Shown: positions 36,699-45,734 of the stretch, piece after piece
How positions within the stretch are numbered: the first letter of the stretch is position 1
How the letters are laid out: each line of letters opens with the position of its first letter
DNA from: Sphaerisporangium melleum
GTDB lineage: Bacteria; Actinomycetota; Actinomycetes; Streptosporangiales; Streptosporangiaceae
Direction: 5' to 3'
DNA length: 64,000 nt
NCBI RefSeq assembly: GCF_014646695.1
Contig: NZ_BMNT01000015.1
Location: forward strand, 52,997-116,996
Made by a program: the position numbers and the translations under genes
The notes under the pieces: model-generated
What the model saw: only the letters and a program-made list of their open reading frames with translations
Told to the model about the DNA's origin: nothing
Databases searched by the model: none

Positions 36699-38174
36699 AT
36701 GGCGCGCACGTTCCAGACCGTCGGCGTCGTGGGCCTCGGCACCATGGGCGCCGGCATCGCCGAGGTGTTCGCGCGGGCGGGGCTGCGGGTGATCGGGGTC
36801 GAGGTGGACGGCCGGGCGCTCGATCGTGGGCGGGCGACCCTGCACCGGTCCGTCGAGCGGGCGCTGAGCCGGGGCCGGCTCAGCGAGGAGGAACGCGACG
36901 GCGTCCTCGCGCGGCTCTCCTTCGCCGGCTCGCTTGAGGACCTGCGGGACGCCGACCTGGTGGTCGAGGCCATCCCCGAGGTCATGGAGTACAAGCGCGC
37001 CCTGTTCGCCGACCTCGACCGCGTCTGCCGGCCCGAGGTGGTGCTGGCGACCAACACCTCCTCGCTGCCCGTCACCGCGATCGCGGCCACCACCTCCCGT
37101 CCCGGCCGGGTCGTCGGCATGCACTTCTTCAACCCGGCGCCGGTCATGCGGCTCGTCGAGGTCGTGCGCACGGTGGTCACCGAGGACGGCCTGGCCGAGG
37201 AGGTCGCGGGCCTGGCCCGGCGCGTCGGCAAGACGCCGGTCGTCGTGGGCGACCGGGCGGGGTTCGTGGTCAACCGGCTGCTGCTCGGCTACCTCAACCA
37301 CGCGGCGACGCTGCTGGAACGCCGGGTCGCGGCCATGGAGGACATCGACACGGCCATGAAGGCCGGTGCCGGCCTGCCGATGGGCCCGTTCGCCCTGCTC
37401 GACCTGATCGGGCTGGACGTCTCGCGCGAGGTGTGCGAGGTGCTGTTCGAGGAGAGCCGCGACCGCGTGTACGCCCCCGCTCCCATCCTGCGCGAGCTGG
37501 TGGCCGCCGGGCTGCTCGGGCGCAAGAGCGGCCGGGGCTTCCACGACTACGACGCCGTCCCGGCGCCCCCGGCGGCCGAGCCCGGCGGCAAGCTCACCGT
37601 GGGGTCGGTCCACGTGCTCGGTGCGGGGGCCGAGGACCTCACGGCGCGGCTGTCGGCGGCGGGCTTCAAGTGGGGCGAGGCGGACGAGGCCGACGTGGTG
37701 ATCGCGTTGTCCGCCGGTCCGCTGGCCGAGCGGGCCCGGCTGCTGCCGCATCCCGAACGCCTTGCCGGGCTCCATCTGATCGGCGACCGGCTCGCGGAGG
37801 TGGTCTCCACGGTGCTGACCGCCCCCGAGGTGGCGCGCGCCGTCGCGGGCCTGGCCAGGCTGGTCGGGCGCACCCCTGTCGCGTGCGCCGACCGCGCCGG
37901 GCGGGTGGTGGACGCGCTGCTGTACCCCTACCTCAACGACGCGGTGCGCATGTACGACTCGGGCTACGCCTCGATGGAGGACATCGACACCGCGATGCGG
38001 CTCGGCTGCGGCTATCCCGCCGGGCCGTTCGAGACGCTGGACGCCATCGGCCTGCGCGTCGTGCGCGACGGCCTGCTGGAGCTGTACGCCGAGTACCGCG
38101 AGCCGTTCTTCGCGCCCGCCCCGCTGCTCGACCGCCTGGTGACGGCCGGTGTGACGAGCATCCGGGATCGGTGA
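36699..38174 (+). CDS. 3-hydroxyacyl-CoA dehydrogenase with duplicated C-terminal domain
   Basis: A 491-residue NAD-dependent enzyme oxidising 3-hydroxyacyl-CoA. The Rossmann motif GLGTMGAGI is at 12-20. The catalytic His-containing stretch GMHFFNPAPVMRLVEVV follows. The C-terminal 3HCDH domain occurs twice: VNRLLLGYLNHAATLLERR..MEDIDTAMK and again VDALLYPYLNDAVRMYDSGYASMEDIDTAMRLG. The second copy is preceded by a shortened linker domain. This layout matches PaaH/PaaC-type dehydrogenases. ATG 36699 is best placed after GGAGG; ATG 36696 is three bases earlier. Confidence 0.92.
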   Translation: MARTFQTVGVVGLGTMGAGIAEVFARAGLRVIGVEVDGRALDRGRATLHRSVERALSRGRLSEEERDGVLARLSFAGSLEDLRDADLVVEAIPEVMEYKRALFADLDRVCRPEVVLATNTSSLPVTAIAATTSRPGRVVGMHFFNPAPVMRLVEVVRTVVTEDGLAEEVAGLARRVGKTPVVVGDRAGFVVNRLLLGYLNHAATLLERRVAAMEDIDTAMKAGAGLPMGPFALLDLIGLDVSREVCEVLFEESRDRVYAPAPILRELVAAGLLGRKSGRGFHDYDAVPAPPAAEPGGKLTVGSVHVLGAGAEDLTARLSAAGFKWGEADEADVVIALSAGPLAERARLLPHPERLAGLHLIGDRLAEVVSTVLTAPEVARAVAGLARLVGRTPVACADRAGRVVDALLYPYLNDAVRMYDSGYASMEDIDTAMRLGCGYPAGPFETLDAIGLRVVRDGLLELYAEYREPFFAPAPLLDRLVTAGVTSIRDR

Positions 38175-38210
38175 CGGAAGAACACCCGCGATATCGACGT
38201 TCGTGCCGAT

Positions 38211-38546
38211 ATGAGCCCCCGCCGTGCCCGCCGTGCCGACCCGCGAGCCGACCCCCGTGGTGGCAAGGGCCGTGGCCGTGACGCCCCGCGTCCGCTGGAG
38301 GACGCCCTGCGCGGCATGGAGCGGGTGGAGGAGGGGCCCGACGGCGAGTGGAAGGTGCGCAACGTTTCCGGGGCCGCCTCCGGGAAGGTGTACCGCTGCC
38401 CCGGTTGCGACCAGGAGATCCCTTCGGGGCTGCCGCACGTGGTGAGCTGGCCCAACTGGGTGGGCGGTGAGGGGGAGCGCCGTCACTGGCACACCGCCTG
38501 CTGGCGCAAGCGCTGGGATCGCGGTCCCGGCCGCTTCCGCTACTGA
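38211..38546 (+). CDS. Small zinc-ribbon-like protein
   Basis: A 111-residue protein with a very basic, disordered N-terminus (MSPRRARRADPRADPRGG). The C-terminal half has CPGCDQEIPSGLPHVVSWP and HWHTACWRK, giving two Cys and two further His/Cys ligands that could bind a zinc ion. Similar actinobacterial proteins are sometimes labelled 'ATP/GTP-binding' without evidence; no Walker motif is seen here. Function unknown. It lies 36 bp after the dehydrogenase gene in the same direction. Confidence 0.75.
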   Translation: MSPRRARRADPRADPRGGKGRGRDAPRPLEDALRGMERVEEGPDGEWKVRNVSGAASGKVYRCPGCDQEIPSGLPHVVSWPNWVGGEGERRHWHTACWRKRWDRGPGRFRY

Positions 38547-38592
38547 GCCCCGACTTTCACTGAAACCTTCCGAGCTTTCCAGGGAGTCCGCA

Positions 38593-39297
38593 TTGGAGAT
38601 TCGCGCGTCCACGGTGCTGCCCGCCGTGCGGGAGGACATCGAGCTGCACACGGCCGATGGCCTCACGCTGGTGGGCGAGCTGGCGTTGCCCGCCGAGGGG
38701 AGGCCGGTGGCCACGCTCATCTGCCTCCACCCGCTGCCCACGGCGGAGGGCATGATGGACAGCCACGTGCTGCGCAAGGCGTCCTACCGGCTGCCGGCCC
38801 TGGCCGGCGTCGCCGTGCTGCGCTTCAACACCCGCGGCACCGCCTCGGCGCGCGGCCGGTCGGAGGGGAAGTTCGAGGAGGGCGAGGGCGAGCGGTTCGA
38901 CGTGGCGGCGGCGCTGGAGTACGCCGAGTTCCACGATCTGCCGAATCCCTGGCTGCTCGGCTGGTCGTTCGGCACCGAGCTGGCGCTGAAGTGGGGGCAC
39001 GATCCGCTGGTCCACGGTGCGATCCTGCTGTCGCCCCCGCTCAAGCGGGCCCAGGACGCCGATCTGGCCGCCTGGGCGGAGTTCGGGCGGCCGCTGGTGG
39101 CGCTGGTGCCGGAGTTCGACGACTACCTGCGTCCGGAGGAGGCGCGGCGGCGGTTCGCGGCGGTTCCGCAGGCCGAGGTGGTGGCCGTGGACGGCGCCAA
39201 GCACCTGTGGGTCGGTGAGCCGTACGTGCGCATCGTGCTGAACGAGATCGTCAGGCGGGTCAATCCGGCGGCCCATCCGCTTCCCACGGAGGTGTGA
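38593..39297 (+). CDS. Alpha/beta hydrolase
   Basis: A 234-residue serine hydrolase. The nucleophile elbow is GWSFG with S125. The acid is probably D176 or D177 (PEFDDYLRP) and the histidine H204 (DGAKHLW). The oxyanion segment is LICLHPLP. The TTG start at 38593 follows AGGGAG by 6 nt; the longer frame starting at 38467 runs into the preceding gene. The substrate is unknown; the neighbourhood suggests small esters or CoA-linked acids. Confidence 0.85.
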   Translation: MEIRASTVLPAVREDIELHTADGLTLVGELALPAEGRPVATLICLHPLPTAEGMMDSHVLRKASYRLPALAGVAVLRFNTRGTASARGRSEGKFEEGEGERFDVAAALEYAEFHDLPNPWLLGWSFGTELALKWGHDPLVHGAILLSPPLKRAQDADLAAWAEFGRPLVALVPEFDDYLRPEEARRRFAAVPQAEVVAVDGAKHLWVGEPYVRIVLNEIVRRVNPAAHPLPTEV

Positions 39298-39322
39298 CGG
39301 CGGGCCCGGCACCCCGTAGAAT
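39294..39322 (+). promoter_or_regulatory. Promoter of SDR gene
   Basis: GTGACG (39294-39299) and TAGAAT (39317-39322) are spaced by exactly 17 nt. Transcription would begin near 39329, about 22 nt before the GTG start. The -35 overlaps the stop codon of the upstream hydrolase gene. Confidence 0.5.
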
Positions 39323-39351
39323 CTTGTTCGGTTTCGACTGAGGAGGGTGCC

Positions 39352-40113
39352 GTGCAGGCGTTCGATCTATCCGGGCGGAACGCGTTCGTCACCGGCGCGT
39401 CGCGGGGCATCGGCCGGGCCATCGCCCTGGCCTACGCCGAGGCGGGCGCCGACGTGGCGCTGGTCGCGCGCACGCCTGAGACGCTGGCGGAGGTCGCCAA
39501 GGAGGTCGAGGCGTTCGGTCGCCGGGCCTTGGTCGTCCCGTGCGACATGACCGACCGCGAGGCGGCGGCCGCGGCGGTGGCGCGGGCGATCGAGGGGCTC
39601 GGGCATCTGGACATCGTGGTCAACAACGCCGGTGGCTCGAACTTCATCGTGCCGTTCAAGGATCTGCGGCTGTCCGGCTGGGACAAGATCATCAAGCTGA
39701 ACCTGGACTCGGCCATGGCCGTGTGCCACGCGGTGGCGCCGCACCTGCTCGAACGCGGGAGCGGGTCGGTGATCAACGTCGCGTCGGTCGCCGCCCTGGG
39801 CGCCCCCTTCATGGCCCCGTACGCCGCGGCCAAGGCGGGCGTGGTCGCGCTCACCAAGACCCTGGCGATCGAATGGGCCGGCAGCGGCGTTCGGGTGAAC
39901 GCCCTGTGCCCCGGCTGGACGGCCACCGACCTCAACCGCAACCTGTGGGAGGACGAGAACGCCGGTCCGGCCATGGTGGCGAACGTTCCCATGGCCCGCT
40001 GGGGGACTCCCGGCGAGATGGCCGCCCCGGCGGTCTTCCTGGCCGGGACGGCCTCGTCGTACCTGACCGGGCAGGTGCTCTACGTCGACGGCGGCCTCAC
40101 CGCCGCTCACTGA
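39352..40113 (+). CDS. Short-chain dehydrogenase/reductase
   Basis: A 253-residue classical SDR that reduces or oxidises a carbonyl/alcohol with NAD(P)H. The cofactor motif TGASRGIG is at 14-21, NNAG at 91-94, and the catalytic triad is S145, Y157 and K161. The C-terminus YVDGGL is typical. An Arg after the first cofactor strand (VALVARTP) suggests NADP preference. GTG at 39352 follows GAGGAGGG. Substrate unknown; similar enzymes act as 3-oxoacyl reductases or sugar/steroid dehydrogenases. Confidence 0.9.
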   Translation: MQAFDLSGRNAFVTGASRGIGRAIALAYAEAGADVALVARTPETLAEVAKEVEAFGRRALVVPCDMTDREAAAAAVARAIEGLGHLDIVVNNAGGSNFIVPFKDLRLSGWDKIIKLNLDSAMAVCHAVAPHLLERGSGSVINVASVAALGAPFMAPYAAAKAGVVALTKTLAIEWAGSGVRVNALCPGWTATDLNRNLWEDENAGPAMVANVPMARWGTPGEMAAPAVFLAGTASSYLTGQVLYVDGGLTAAH

Positions 40114-40153
40114 TCGCGCCGCGCCGGTCGCGTTCGCCCTCCGTCGGGCCCGG

Positions 40154-41473
40154 CTAGAGCTGGGCCTGACGGGGCAGGACGACCTCGCGGATGATCAGTG
40201 CCACCGCGGCGGCCACCGGGATGGCCAGCAGTGCTCCCACGGCGCCGAGCAGCGCGCCGCCGAACAGGGCGGCGATCACCGACACCGCCGGGGCCACGTC
40301 CACCGACCGGCTCATCACCCGCGGGTAGATGACGTAGTTCTCCACCTGCTGGTACACCACGAAGAAGATCACGCAGGCGATACCGAGCGGCCCCGACTGC
40401 AGGAAGCCCACCGCCGACACGATCACGGCGCCGACCGTCGCGCCCACCAGCGGGATCAGGTCGGTCACGGCGACGACCAGGGCGAGCGCCAGCGCGTACG
40501 GGGCACCCGCGAAGGTCAGGAACAGCCACGACAGCGCGCCCGCGATCACCGAGATCAGCACGTTGCCGGCCACGTATCCGCCGATGCCGTCCAGGATCTG
40601 GTCGCCGATCGCGCCGGTGCGCCGCCGGCGGCTGGCCGGCACCAGCAGCAGCAGGTACTCCTTGATGGTGGGCAGCGACCCGAGGAAATAGAGCGTCAGC
40701 ACGAGCAGGGTGAAGCCCGAGAAGAACGCGTCGAGGACGACCGCGCCCGCGCCGACGATGCCCCCGGCCACCGTCGCGCCGAGTCCGCCGCTGGTGATGT
40801 AGGTCTGCAGGTTGGCGAGGATCTGGTAGTCCTCGTCCAGTTGCTTGATGGTCGGGTTGGACAGCAACTCCTGCATGTACCCCGGGACGGCGCCGACGAA
40901 GTCGGTCAGCTGCTGGCTGACCGGCGGGATGATCGCCAGGCCGAAGAGCGCGAACATCACGATCACCCCGAGGAACACCAGGGAGATCGCCCAGCGCCGG
41001 TGCAGGCCGCGCCGTTGCAGCGCCTCCACGACGGGGTTGAGCCCCACCGCCAGGAAGCCGGCCACCACGATCAGCACGATCACGTTGCGCGCACTGATCA
41101 GCGCCTGGGCCAGCCCCCAGGCGGTCAGCACGCCGAGCGCCGCGGTGAGCCCCCACAGGAACGGCCCTCTGGTCAGCGGCTTGCCCGGCACGCCGAACGG
41201 CGCGTCCTCGCCGGGCTCGGCCTCGCTATCGGCCTCCGGCTCGGCCGCGCGGCCGGCGGGGACGGCGCGGCGTGCCGTCCCCGCGCCCGCCCAAAGATCT
41301 CCGGTCCGCGGATCCGCGGCCGGTCGCGGGGACGGCGCGGGCCCGCGCGGGGCGGGAGCCGTCGCGGGGAGGATGTCGGTCACCTCGGCCGCGCCGGCGC
41401 GTGCGTCGCGCGCGAGCCTGGCCTTCCCGGGCACATCGGGCGCGGGGACCGCGTCCGGAGGAAGGTCGCGCAC
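40154..41473 (-). CDS. AI-2E family transporter (UPF0118) membrane protein
   Basis: A 439-residue membrane protein with about eight transmembrane helices, belonging to the AI-2E/TqsA family of permeases. The conserved core includes IIPPVSQQLTDFV and LVVAVTDLIPLVGATVGAVI. The first ~100 residues are Pro/Ala/Arg/Glu-rich and probably disordered. Transport of autoinducer-2 is shown for only some members; others move Na+ or other solutes, so the substrate is unknown here. GTG at 41473 follows CAGGAGC. It is convergent with the SDR gene. Confidence 0.88.
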   Translation of the reverse strand: MRDLPPDAVPAPDVPGKARLARDARAGAAEVTDILPATAPAPRGPAPSPRPAADPRTGDLWAGAGTARRAVPAGRAAEPEADSEAEPGEDAPFGVPGKPLTRGPFLWGLTAALGVLTAWGLAQALISARNVIVLIVVAGFLAVGLNPVVEALQRRGLHRRWAISLVFLGVIVMFALFGLAIIPPVSQQLTDFVGAVPGYMQELLSNPTIKQLDEDYQILANLQTYITSGGLGATVAGGIVGAGAVVLDAFFSGFTLLVLTLYFLGSLPTIKEYLLLLVPASRRRRTGAIGDQILDGIGGYVAGNVLISVIAGALSWLFLTFAGAPYALALALVVAVTDLIPLVGATVGAVIVSAVGFLQSGPLGIACVIFFVVYQQVENYVIYPRVMSRSVDVAPAVSVIAALFGGALLGAVGALLAIPVAAAVALIIREVVLPRQAQL

Positions 41474-41833
41474 GTTCTGCTCCTGAGGGGTCGAAGGGGT
41501 TGACGGGCGCGGTCACCCCGCGAACGGGTCGCGCGCGGGGGAAGGCGGTGGCCCGAGTGGCGGGCGCGGGCCGCCGGCAAGCGCCGGAAAGGGGCGGACA
41601 ACGAAGGAGAGCCTAGCGACCAGGTGATCGCCAGGCTCTCCGGTAGCCGTCATGCCGTGCAGTCGCCTCGCGGCGTGGCCGCCCCGCGTCGCCCCGTGCG
41701 GCGCGGCCTGTGCCCTGTTACCCGGCCTCGCCCACTCCGGCGGCCGGACGGCGCCGTGGAGTCGTATGCCGCCGCTCGGCGGGTGCCTCCTGGGCCGTGC
41801 CGGCCGGCCTCGGCGTGCGAGGCGGGCGGGTCG
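41474..41833. other. Non-coding gap between filP-like gene and AI-2E gene
   Basis: 360 bp without a supported gene. It contains a strong terminator hairpin at 41606-41641 on the minus strand, then the promoter region of the AI-2E gene. Confidence 0.6.
41606..41641 (-). terminator. Intrinsic terminator of filP-like gene
   Basis: A 9-bp perfect outer stem (GGAGAGCCT/AGGCTCTCC) with a 4-bp inner stem (GCGA/TCGC) and 8-nt loop. On the minus strand it is followed by TTCGTTGT, a T-rich tail. It lies ~190 nt after the filP-like stop at 41834. It is the best intrinsic terminator in the window. Confidence 0.6.
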
Positions 41834-43129
41834 TCACTCCTGCCACCACTCCGAGTCGTCGTCGGCGGGGGCGGCCGTGGCACGCTGCGGCGCCGGGGCG
41901 GGAGAGGGCTTCTCGCTGACCGAAGGCGTGGCCGCGAGCGCGGGCTTCGGCGCCGGGGCGGGGACCGCCGGCGGCTCGTCCATGCTCGGCAGCGGGGCCC
42001 CACCGAGCAGCTGACGGAGCTGCGCGAGGTGGCTGGTGATGCTGTCGCGCTGGCGGGTCAGCTCGTCCACCTGGCGCTGGGCGACGCTGCGGTTGCGCTC
42101 GGCCTCGGACTTGGCCTCCGAGACGATCGACTCGGCGCTGGACTTGGCCTCGGCGACGAGCTGGTCGGCGTTCTTGCGGGCGTTGGCCAGCAGCTGCTTG
42201 GCGTGGGTGTCGGCCTCGCGGCGGGTCTGCTCGGCCTGCTGGGTGGCCTTGGTGGCGCGCTGCTCGGCGGTCGCGGCGCGCTGCTCGGCCTCGGCGACCA
42301 GCTTCTGCGTCGCGGCCTGGGCGGTGGCGTGGCGCTCGGACTCCTGGCGCTCGGCCTCCTCGCGGCGGGCGGCGAGCTGGATCTCGAACTCGGCCTCGTC
42401 CTGGGCGCGCTTGGCCTCGGACTCCTCCAGGACACGCTGCGCCTGGGCGCGCATCTCGTCGGCCTGGCGCTTGGCGGTGGTGAGGATCTCGTCGCGCTCA
42501 CGCTTGGTCGAGGCGCGGAGCTGAGCCACCTCGCGCTCGGTGGTCGTGCGCAGCTTGGCGATCTCGCGCTCGGCGTCGGCGCGCTTCTCGGCGACCTCGT
42601 GGTCGGCGGTGGCGCGGAGCTTGGCGACCTCGCGCTCGGTGGTCGAGGTCAGCTCGTCGGACTCGCGGCGGGCGGTCGAGCGGATCTCCTCGGCCTCGCG
42701 CTCGGCGGTGGTGCGCATCTCGTCGGCCTCGCGGGTGGCCAGAGCGCGCTTCTCGGCCGCCTCGTGCTCGGCCGCGGCCCGGACGTCCGCCGCATCGACC
42801 TTCGCCGCGGCCTTGATCTCGTTCGCCTCGGCCCGTGCGGCCTGGACGAGCTCGGTGGCCTGTTCCTCCGCCAGACGCAGCAACTGCTCGATGCGGGCGC
42901 CGAGACCGGAGTAGGTCGGGCGCTCCTGCTCCTGCAGCTGACGCTGGGAGTCGGAGAGCTCGCGCTGCAACGCGGAGAGTTGCTCGCGGGCCTGTCGCAG
43001 ATCGGTGTCGAGCTGCTTGAGGTGGTCGTGGACCTGGTGCCGGTCGTAGCCACGGAGAACCACGTCGAATTCCCGCGTGGGGGCGTCTTCAAAGAAATTG
43101 TTCAGCTGGGCGTCGATGTCGGACTGCAT
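41834..43129 (-). CDS. FilP/Scy-type coiled-coil cytoskeletal protein
   Basis: A 431-residue protein, mostly one long coiled coil (~50-380) made of Glu/Ala/Arg heptads such as EREAEEIRSTARRESDELT. The N-terminus has a DivIVA-like segment, FDVVLRGYDRHQVHDHLKQL. The C-terminus is Pro/Ala-rich and ends SEWWQE. Streptomyces FilP and Scy, which organise hyphal tips, are encoded beside methylmalonyl-CoA epimerase and thiolase genes, the same setting as here. Only one such gene is present. ATG at 43129 is the chosen start. A role in polar growth or cell shape is inferred from this synteny and architecture. Confidence 0.82.
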   Translation of the reverse strand: MQSDIDAQLNNFFEDAPTREFDVVLRGYDRHQVHDHLKQLDTDLRQAREQLSALQRELSDSQRQLQEQERPTYSGLGARIEQLLRLAEEQATELVQAARAEANEIKAAAKVDAADVRAAAEHEAAEKRALATREADEMRTTAEREAEEIRSTARRESDELTSTTEREVAKLRATADHEVAEKRADAEREIAKLRTTTEREVAQLRASTKRERDEILTTAKRQADEMRAQAQRVLEESEAKRAQDEAEFEIQLAARREEAERQESERHATAQAATQKLVAEAEQRAATAEQRATKATQQAEQTRREADTHAKQLLANARKNADQLVAEAKSSAESIVSEAKSEAERNRSVAQRQVDELTRQRDSITSHLAQLRQLLGGAPLPSMDEPPAVPAPAPKPALAATPSVSEKPSPAPAPQRATAAPADDDSEWWQE

Positions 43130-43403
43130 GAGGCTCGATCCTGGGTTGTCGAGACGGCTACACGGGCCGGACGGGGGGCGGACATCCGGGGGCACGGACC
43201 CGAGCCCCCGCCGGGCGCGTCCGGGCACTTCCTCGCAGGGGCGCGCGATCGCTCGCCCCTGGGATGCTCGTGCCCGGCTGCCCGGCCATGGCGGGTCCAC
43301 GTACCGGATGGTAGGCCAGCGTACTCCGGTGCTGCCGAATTGGAGGTCCCGTCCGACTTTCTGCGCGACTTGTTACGAATAAGCCATTGTTAAGTTTCGT
43401 CAG

Positions 43404-43832
43404 CTAGGACGGACGAGGAGGGGACTCGACCAGCTCTGTCAAGACTCCTCCCACGTCTTTCGGATGAAGAAACGCGATTGAGGTGCCCATTGCGCCATGC
43501 CGCGGGTGAAGGTCCACCAAGCGGACGCCCTTGGCGCCGATGGCCTCCATGGCCTTGGTGACGTCGCTCACACCGTAGGCGACGTGGTGGATGCCCTCAC
43601 CGCGCTTGGCCAGGAACTTGCCCACGGGCGAGCCGGCGCTCAGCGGTTCCAGAAGCTGGATGTAGGAGCCGCCCCCCTCGCCGTCCGCCACATGCAGCAT
43701 GGCCTCTTTCACACCTTGCTCCTCGTTGACCTCGCGGCTGACCACGGTCACGCCGAAGGTCGACTCGTAGAACGCGATCTTCTCGTCGAGATTCTCGCAG
43801 GCGATGCCCACGTGGTCGATTCTCAACAGCAT
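43404..43832 (-). CDS. mce: Methylmalonyl-CoA epimerase
   Basis: A 142-residue VOC-fold enzyme converting (S)- to (R)-methylmalonyl-CoA, linking propionyl-CoA carboxylation to the B12-dependent mutase. Metal ligands include H7 (IDHVGIA), a His in [12 protein letters not shown] and a C-terminal Glu (LTELVE). Length is typical. ATG at 43832 follows GGCGGAGGAC. It is divergent from the thiolase gene by ~145 bp and upstream of the filP-like gene. Confidence 0.95.
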   Translation of the reverse strand: MLLRIDHVGIACENLDEKIAFYESTFGVTVVSREVNEEQGVKEAMLHVADGEGGGSYIQLLEPLSAGSPVGKFLAKRGEGIHHVAYGVSDVTKAMEAIGAKGVRLVDLHPRHGAMGTSIAFLHPKDVGGVLTELVESPPRPS

Positions 43833-43977
43833 TGCGTGTCCTCCGCCTTCGCCCGGCCGTGCGGGCCGGACTGCTCGTGAGGCTCGGACGGAGACGCGCC
43901 GCGGCGTTCCGGCGAGACCTCGGTGGGGTCGTGCTGTGCGTCGTAGGTATGGTGGCAAAGTCGCCGAAGACCCCATC

Positions 43978-45216
43978 ATGGAGGCCCTGGTGTCCCGTTC
44001 GCCCGCCGTCCCGTCCGCCTCGTCCACCATGTCGCGATCGGTCATCGTCGCGGGCGCCCGCACTCCCATCGGCCGCCTGCTCGGCGCGCTGTCGGGGCTG
44101 TCCGCCGTCGAGCTCGGCGGCCTGGCGATCAAGGCCGCGCTGGAGCGCGCCGGGGTGGGTCCCGAGCAGGTCCAGTACGTGATCATGGGCCAGGTGCTGC
44201 AGGCGGGGCAGGGGCAGATCCCGTCCCGGCAGGCCGCGGTGAAGGCCGGCGTCCCGATGAGCGTGCCGTCGCTGACGATCAACAAGGTGTGCCTGTCGGG
44301 CCTGGACGCCATCGCGCTGGCCGACCAGCTCATCAGGGCCGGGGAGTTCGACATCGTGGTCGCGGGCGGCATGGAGTCGATGACCAACGCCCCCCATCTG
44401 CTGCCCGGGCTGCGCAAGGGCGTGAAGTACGGCGGAGCCGACATCATCGACGCGATGGCGTTCGACGGGCTCACAGACGTATTCGATCAGGTATCGATGG
44501 GCGAGTCCACCGAACGGCACAACACCCGCCTCGGCATCGCCCGCGAGGAGCAGGACGCCTTCTCCGCCCGTTCCCACCAGCTCGCCGCGGCGGCCGCCAA
44601 GGACGGCAGGTTCGACGACGAGATCGTCCCGGTGACCCTGCCTCAGCGCAAGGGCGACCCCGTGGTGGTCACCGCCGACGAGGGCGTACGGCCGGACACC
44701 ACCGTGGAGACGCTGGCGCGGCTGCGGCCGGCGTTCGCCAAGGACGGGACGATCACGGCGGGCTCCTCCTCCCAGATCTCCGACGGCGCCTGCGCCGTGG
44801 TGGTGATGTCCAAGGCCAAGGCCGAAGAGCTCGGCCTCACCTGGCTCGCCGAGATCGGCGCCCACGGCAACGTCGCCGGCCCGGACAACTCCCTGCACTC
44901 CCAGCCGGCCAACGCCATCCGTCACGCCCTGGGCAAGCAGGGGCTTTCGGTGGACGACCTCGACCTCGTCGAGATCAACGAGGCGTTCGCGGCGGTCGTG
45001 CTCCAGTCGGCCAAGGAGCTCGGCCTGCCCGAGGACAAGGTCAACGTGAACGGCGGCGGCATCGCGATCGGCCACCCGATCGGCGCCTCGGGCGCGCGCG
45101 TCGTTCTGGCCCTCGCGCACGAGCTGCGCCGTCGCGGCGGCGGCACGGGCGCGGCGGCCCTGTGCGGCGGCGGCGGGCAGGGCGACGCGCTGATCCTCAC
45201 CGTGCCCGCCTCCTAG
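43978..45216 (+). CDS. Acetyl-CoA acetyltransferase (thiolase)
   Basis: A 412-residue thiolase that condenses or cleaves acetyl-CoA/acetoacetyl-CoA. The acylated cysteine is C105 in [10 protein letters not shown]; the second half has [15 protein letters not shown] and the C-terminal [11 protein letters not shown] with the proton-shuttling cysteine. ATG 43978 gives a short extra leader; ATG 44029 ([15 protein letters not shown]) is the start expected from the family and is nearly as likely. Neither has a good ribosome binding site. Confidence 0.93.
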   Translation: MEALVSRSPAVPSASSTMSRSVIVAGARTPIGRLLGALSGLSAVELGGLAIKAALERAGVGPEQVQYVIMGQVLQAGQGQIPSRQAAVKAGVPMSVPSLTINKVCLSGLDAIALADQLIRAGEFDIVVAGGMESMTNAPHLLPGLRKGVKYGGADIIDAMAFDGLTDVFDQVSMGESTERHNTRLGIAREEQDAFSARSHQLAAAAAKDGRFDDEIVPVTLPQRKGDPVVVTADEGVRPDTTVETLARLRPAFAKDGTITAGSSSQISDGACAVVVMSKAKAEELGLTWLAEIGAHGNVAGPDNSLHSQPANAIRHALGKQGLSVDDLDLVEINEAFAAVVLQSAKELGLPEDKVNVNGGGIAIGHPIGASGARVVLALAHELRRRGGGTGAAALCGGGGQGDALILTVPAS

Positions 45217-45230
45217 GCGCCGCGGGCACA

Positions 45231-45249
45231 CGAGCCCTCAGGCGGCTCG
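45231..45249. terminator. Hairpin between convergent thiolase and small membrane gene
   Basis: CGAGCC and GGCTCG arms with a 7-nt loop lie 15 nt after the thiolase stop and 33 nt from the stop of the convergent gene. It could act in both directions; no T-run is present. Confidence 0.4.
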
Positions 45250-45281
45250 CGCCACGCCCCGATCGGGTACGTCCGTGCCGG

Positions 45282-45509
45282 TCAGTGGGGACGGGACGCG
45301 GCCGCGATGATCAGGATGATCCCCAGCGCGGCCACCGACAGGTTCGCGTACAGCTCGTACCCGGCGAGGAAGCCCACCCGGGGGATGACCACCCGGTTGA
45401 CGACGTTCAGCACGACACCGGCGATGGGCTGGACGGCGAGGTGGTCGATGGCTCCGCTGATGCCCATGGCCGCCAGGAGGAACCCGGCGAACTGGATGTT
45501 CTTCCGCAT
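45282..45509 (-). CDS. Small two-helix membrane protein
   Basis: A 75-residue protein with two to three hydrophobic segments (FAGFLLAAMGISGAI, IAGVVLNVVNRVVI and LSVAALGIILIIAA). No motif is recognised. ATG 45509 follows CAGGAC. It is divergent from the histidine kinase operon across ~225 bp, so it might be controlled by that system, which is speculative. Confidence 0.6.
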   Translation of the reverse strand: MRKNIQFAGFLLAAMGISGAIDHLAVQPIAGVVLNVVNRVVIPRVGFLAGYELYANLSVAALGIILIIAAASRPH

Positions 45510-45734
45510 GTCCTGAACGCTAGAGAGCCGCCCCCCGCGGCCGGATCGGCCGTCCGCACCGCGCGCCCCGACCGCCGTACCGGTCCGCCGTGCCCGGCAC
45601 CGGCCGAAGTACCGGTCCCGCCCGCCCTGCGGCCCTACCGAAGTATCCGCCGGTACCCGCGCGGCCCGACTTCGGTATCGCCGTCTCCGCCGCGCTGGGC
45701 GGGGCCGGCGGGGCCGCCGTAGGCTCGGCGCAGG

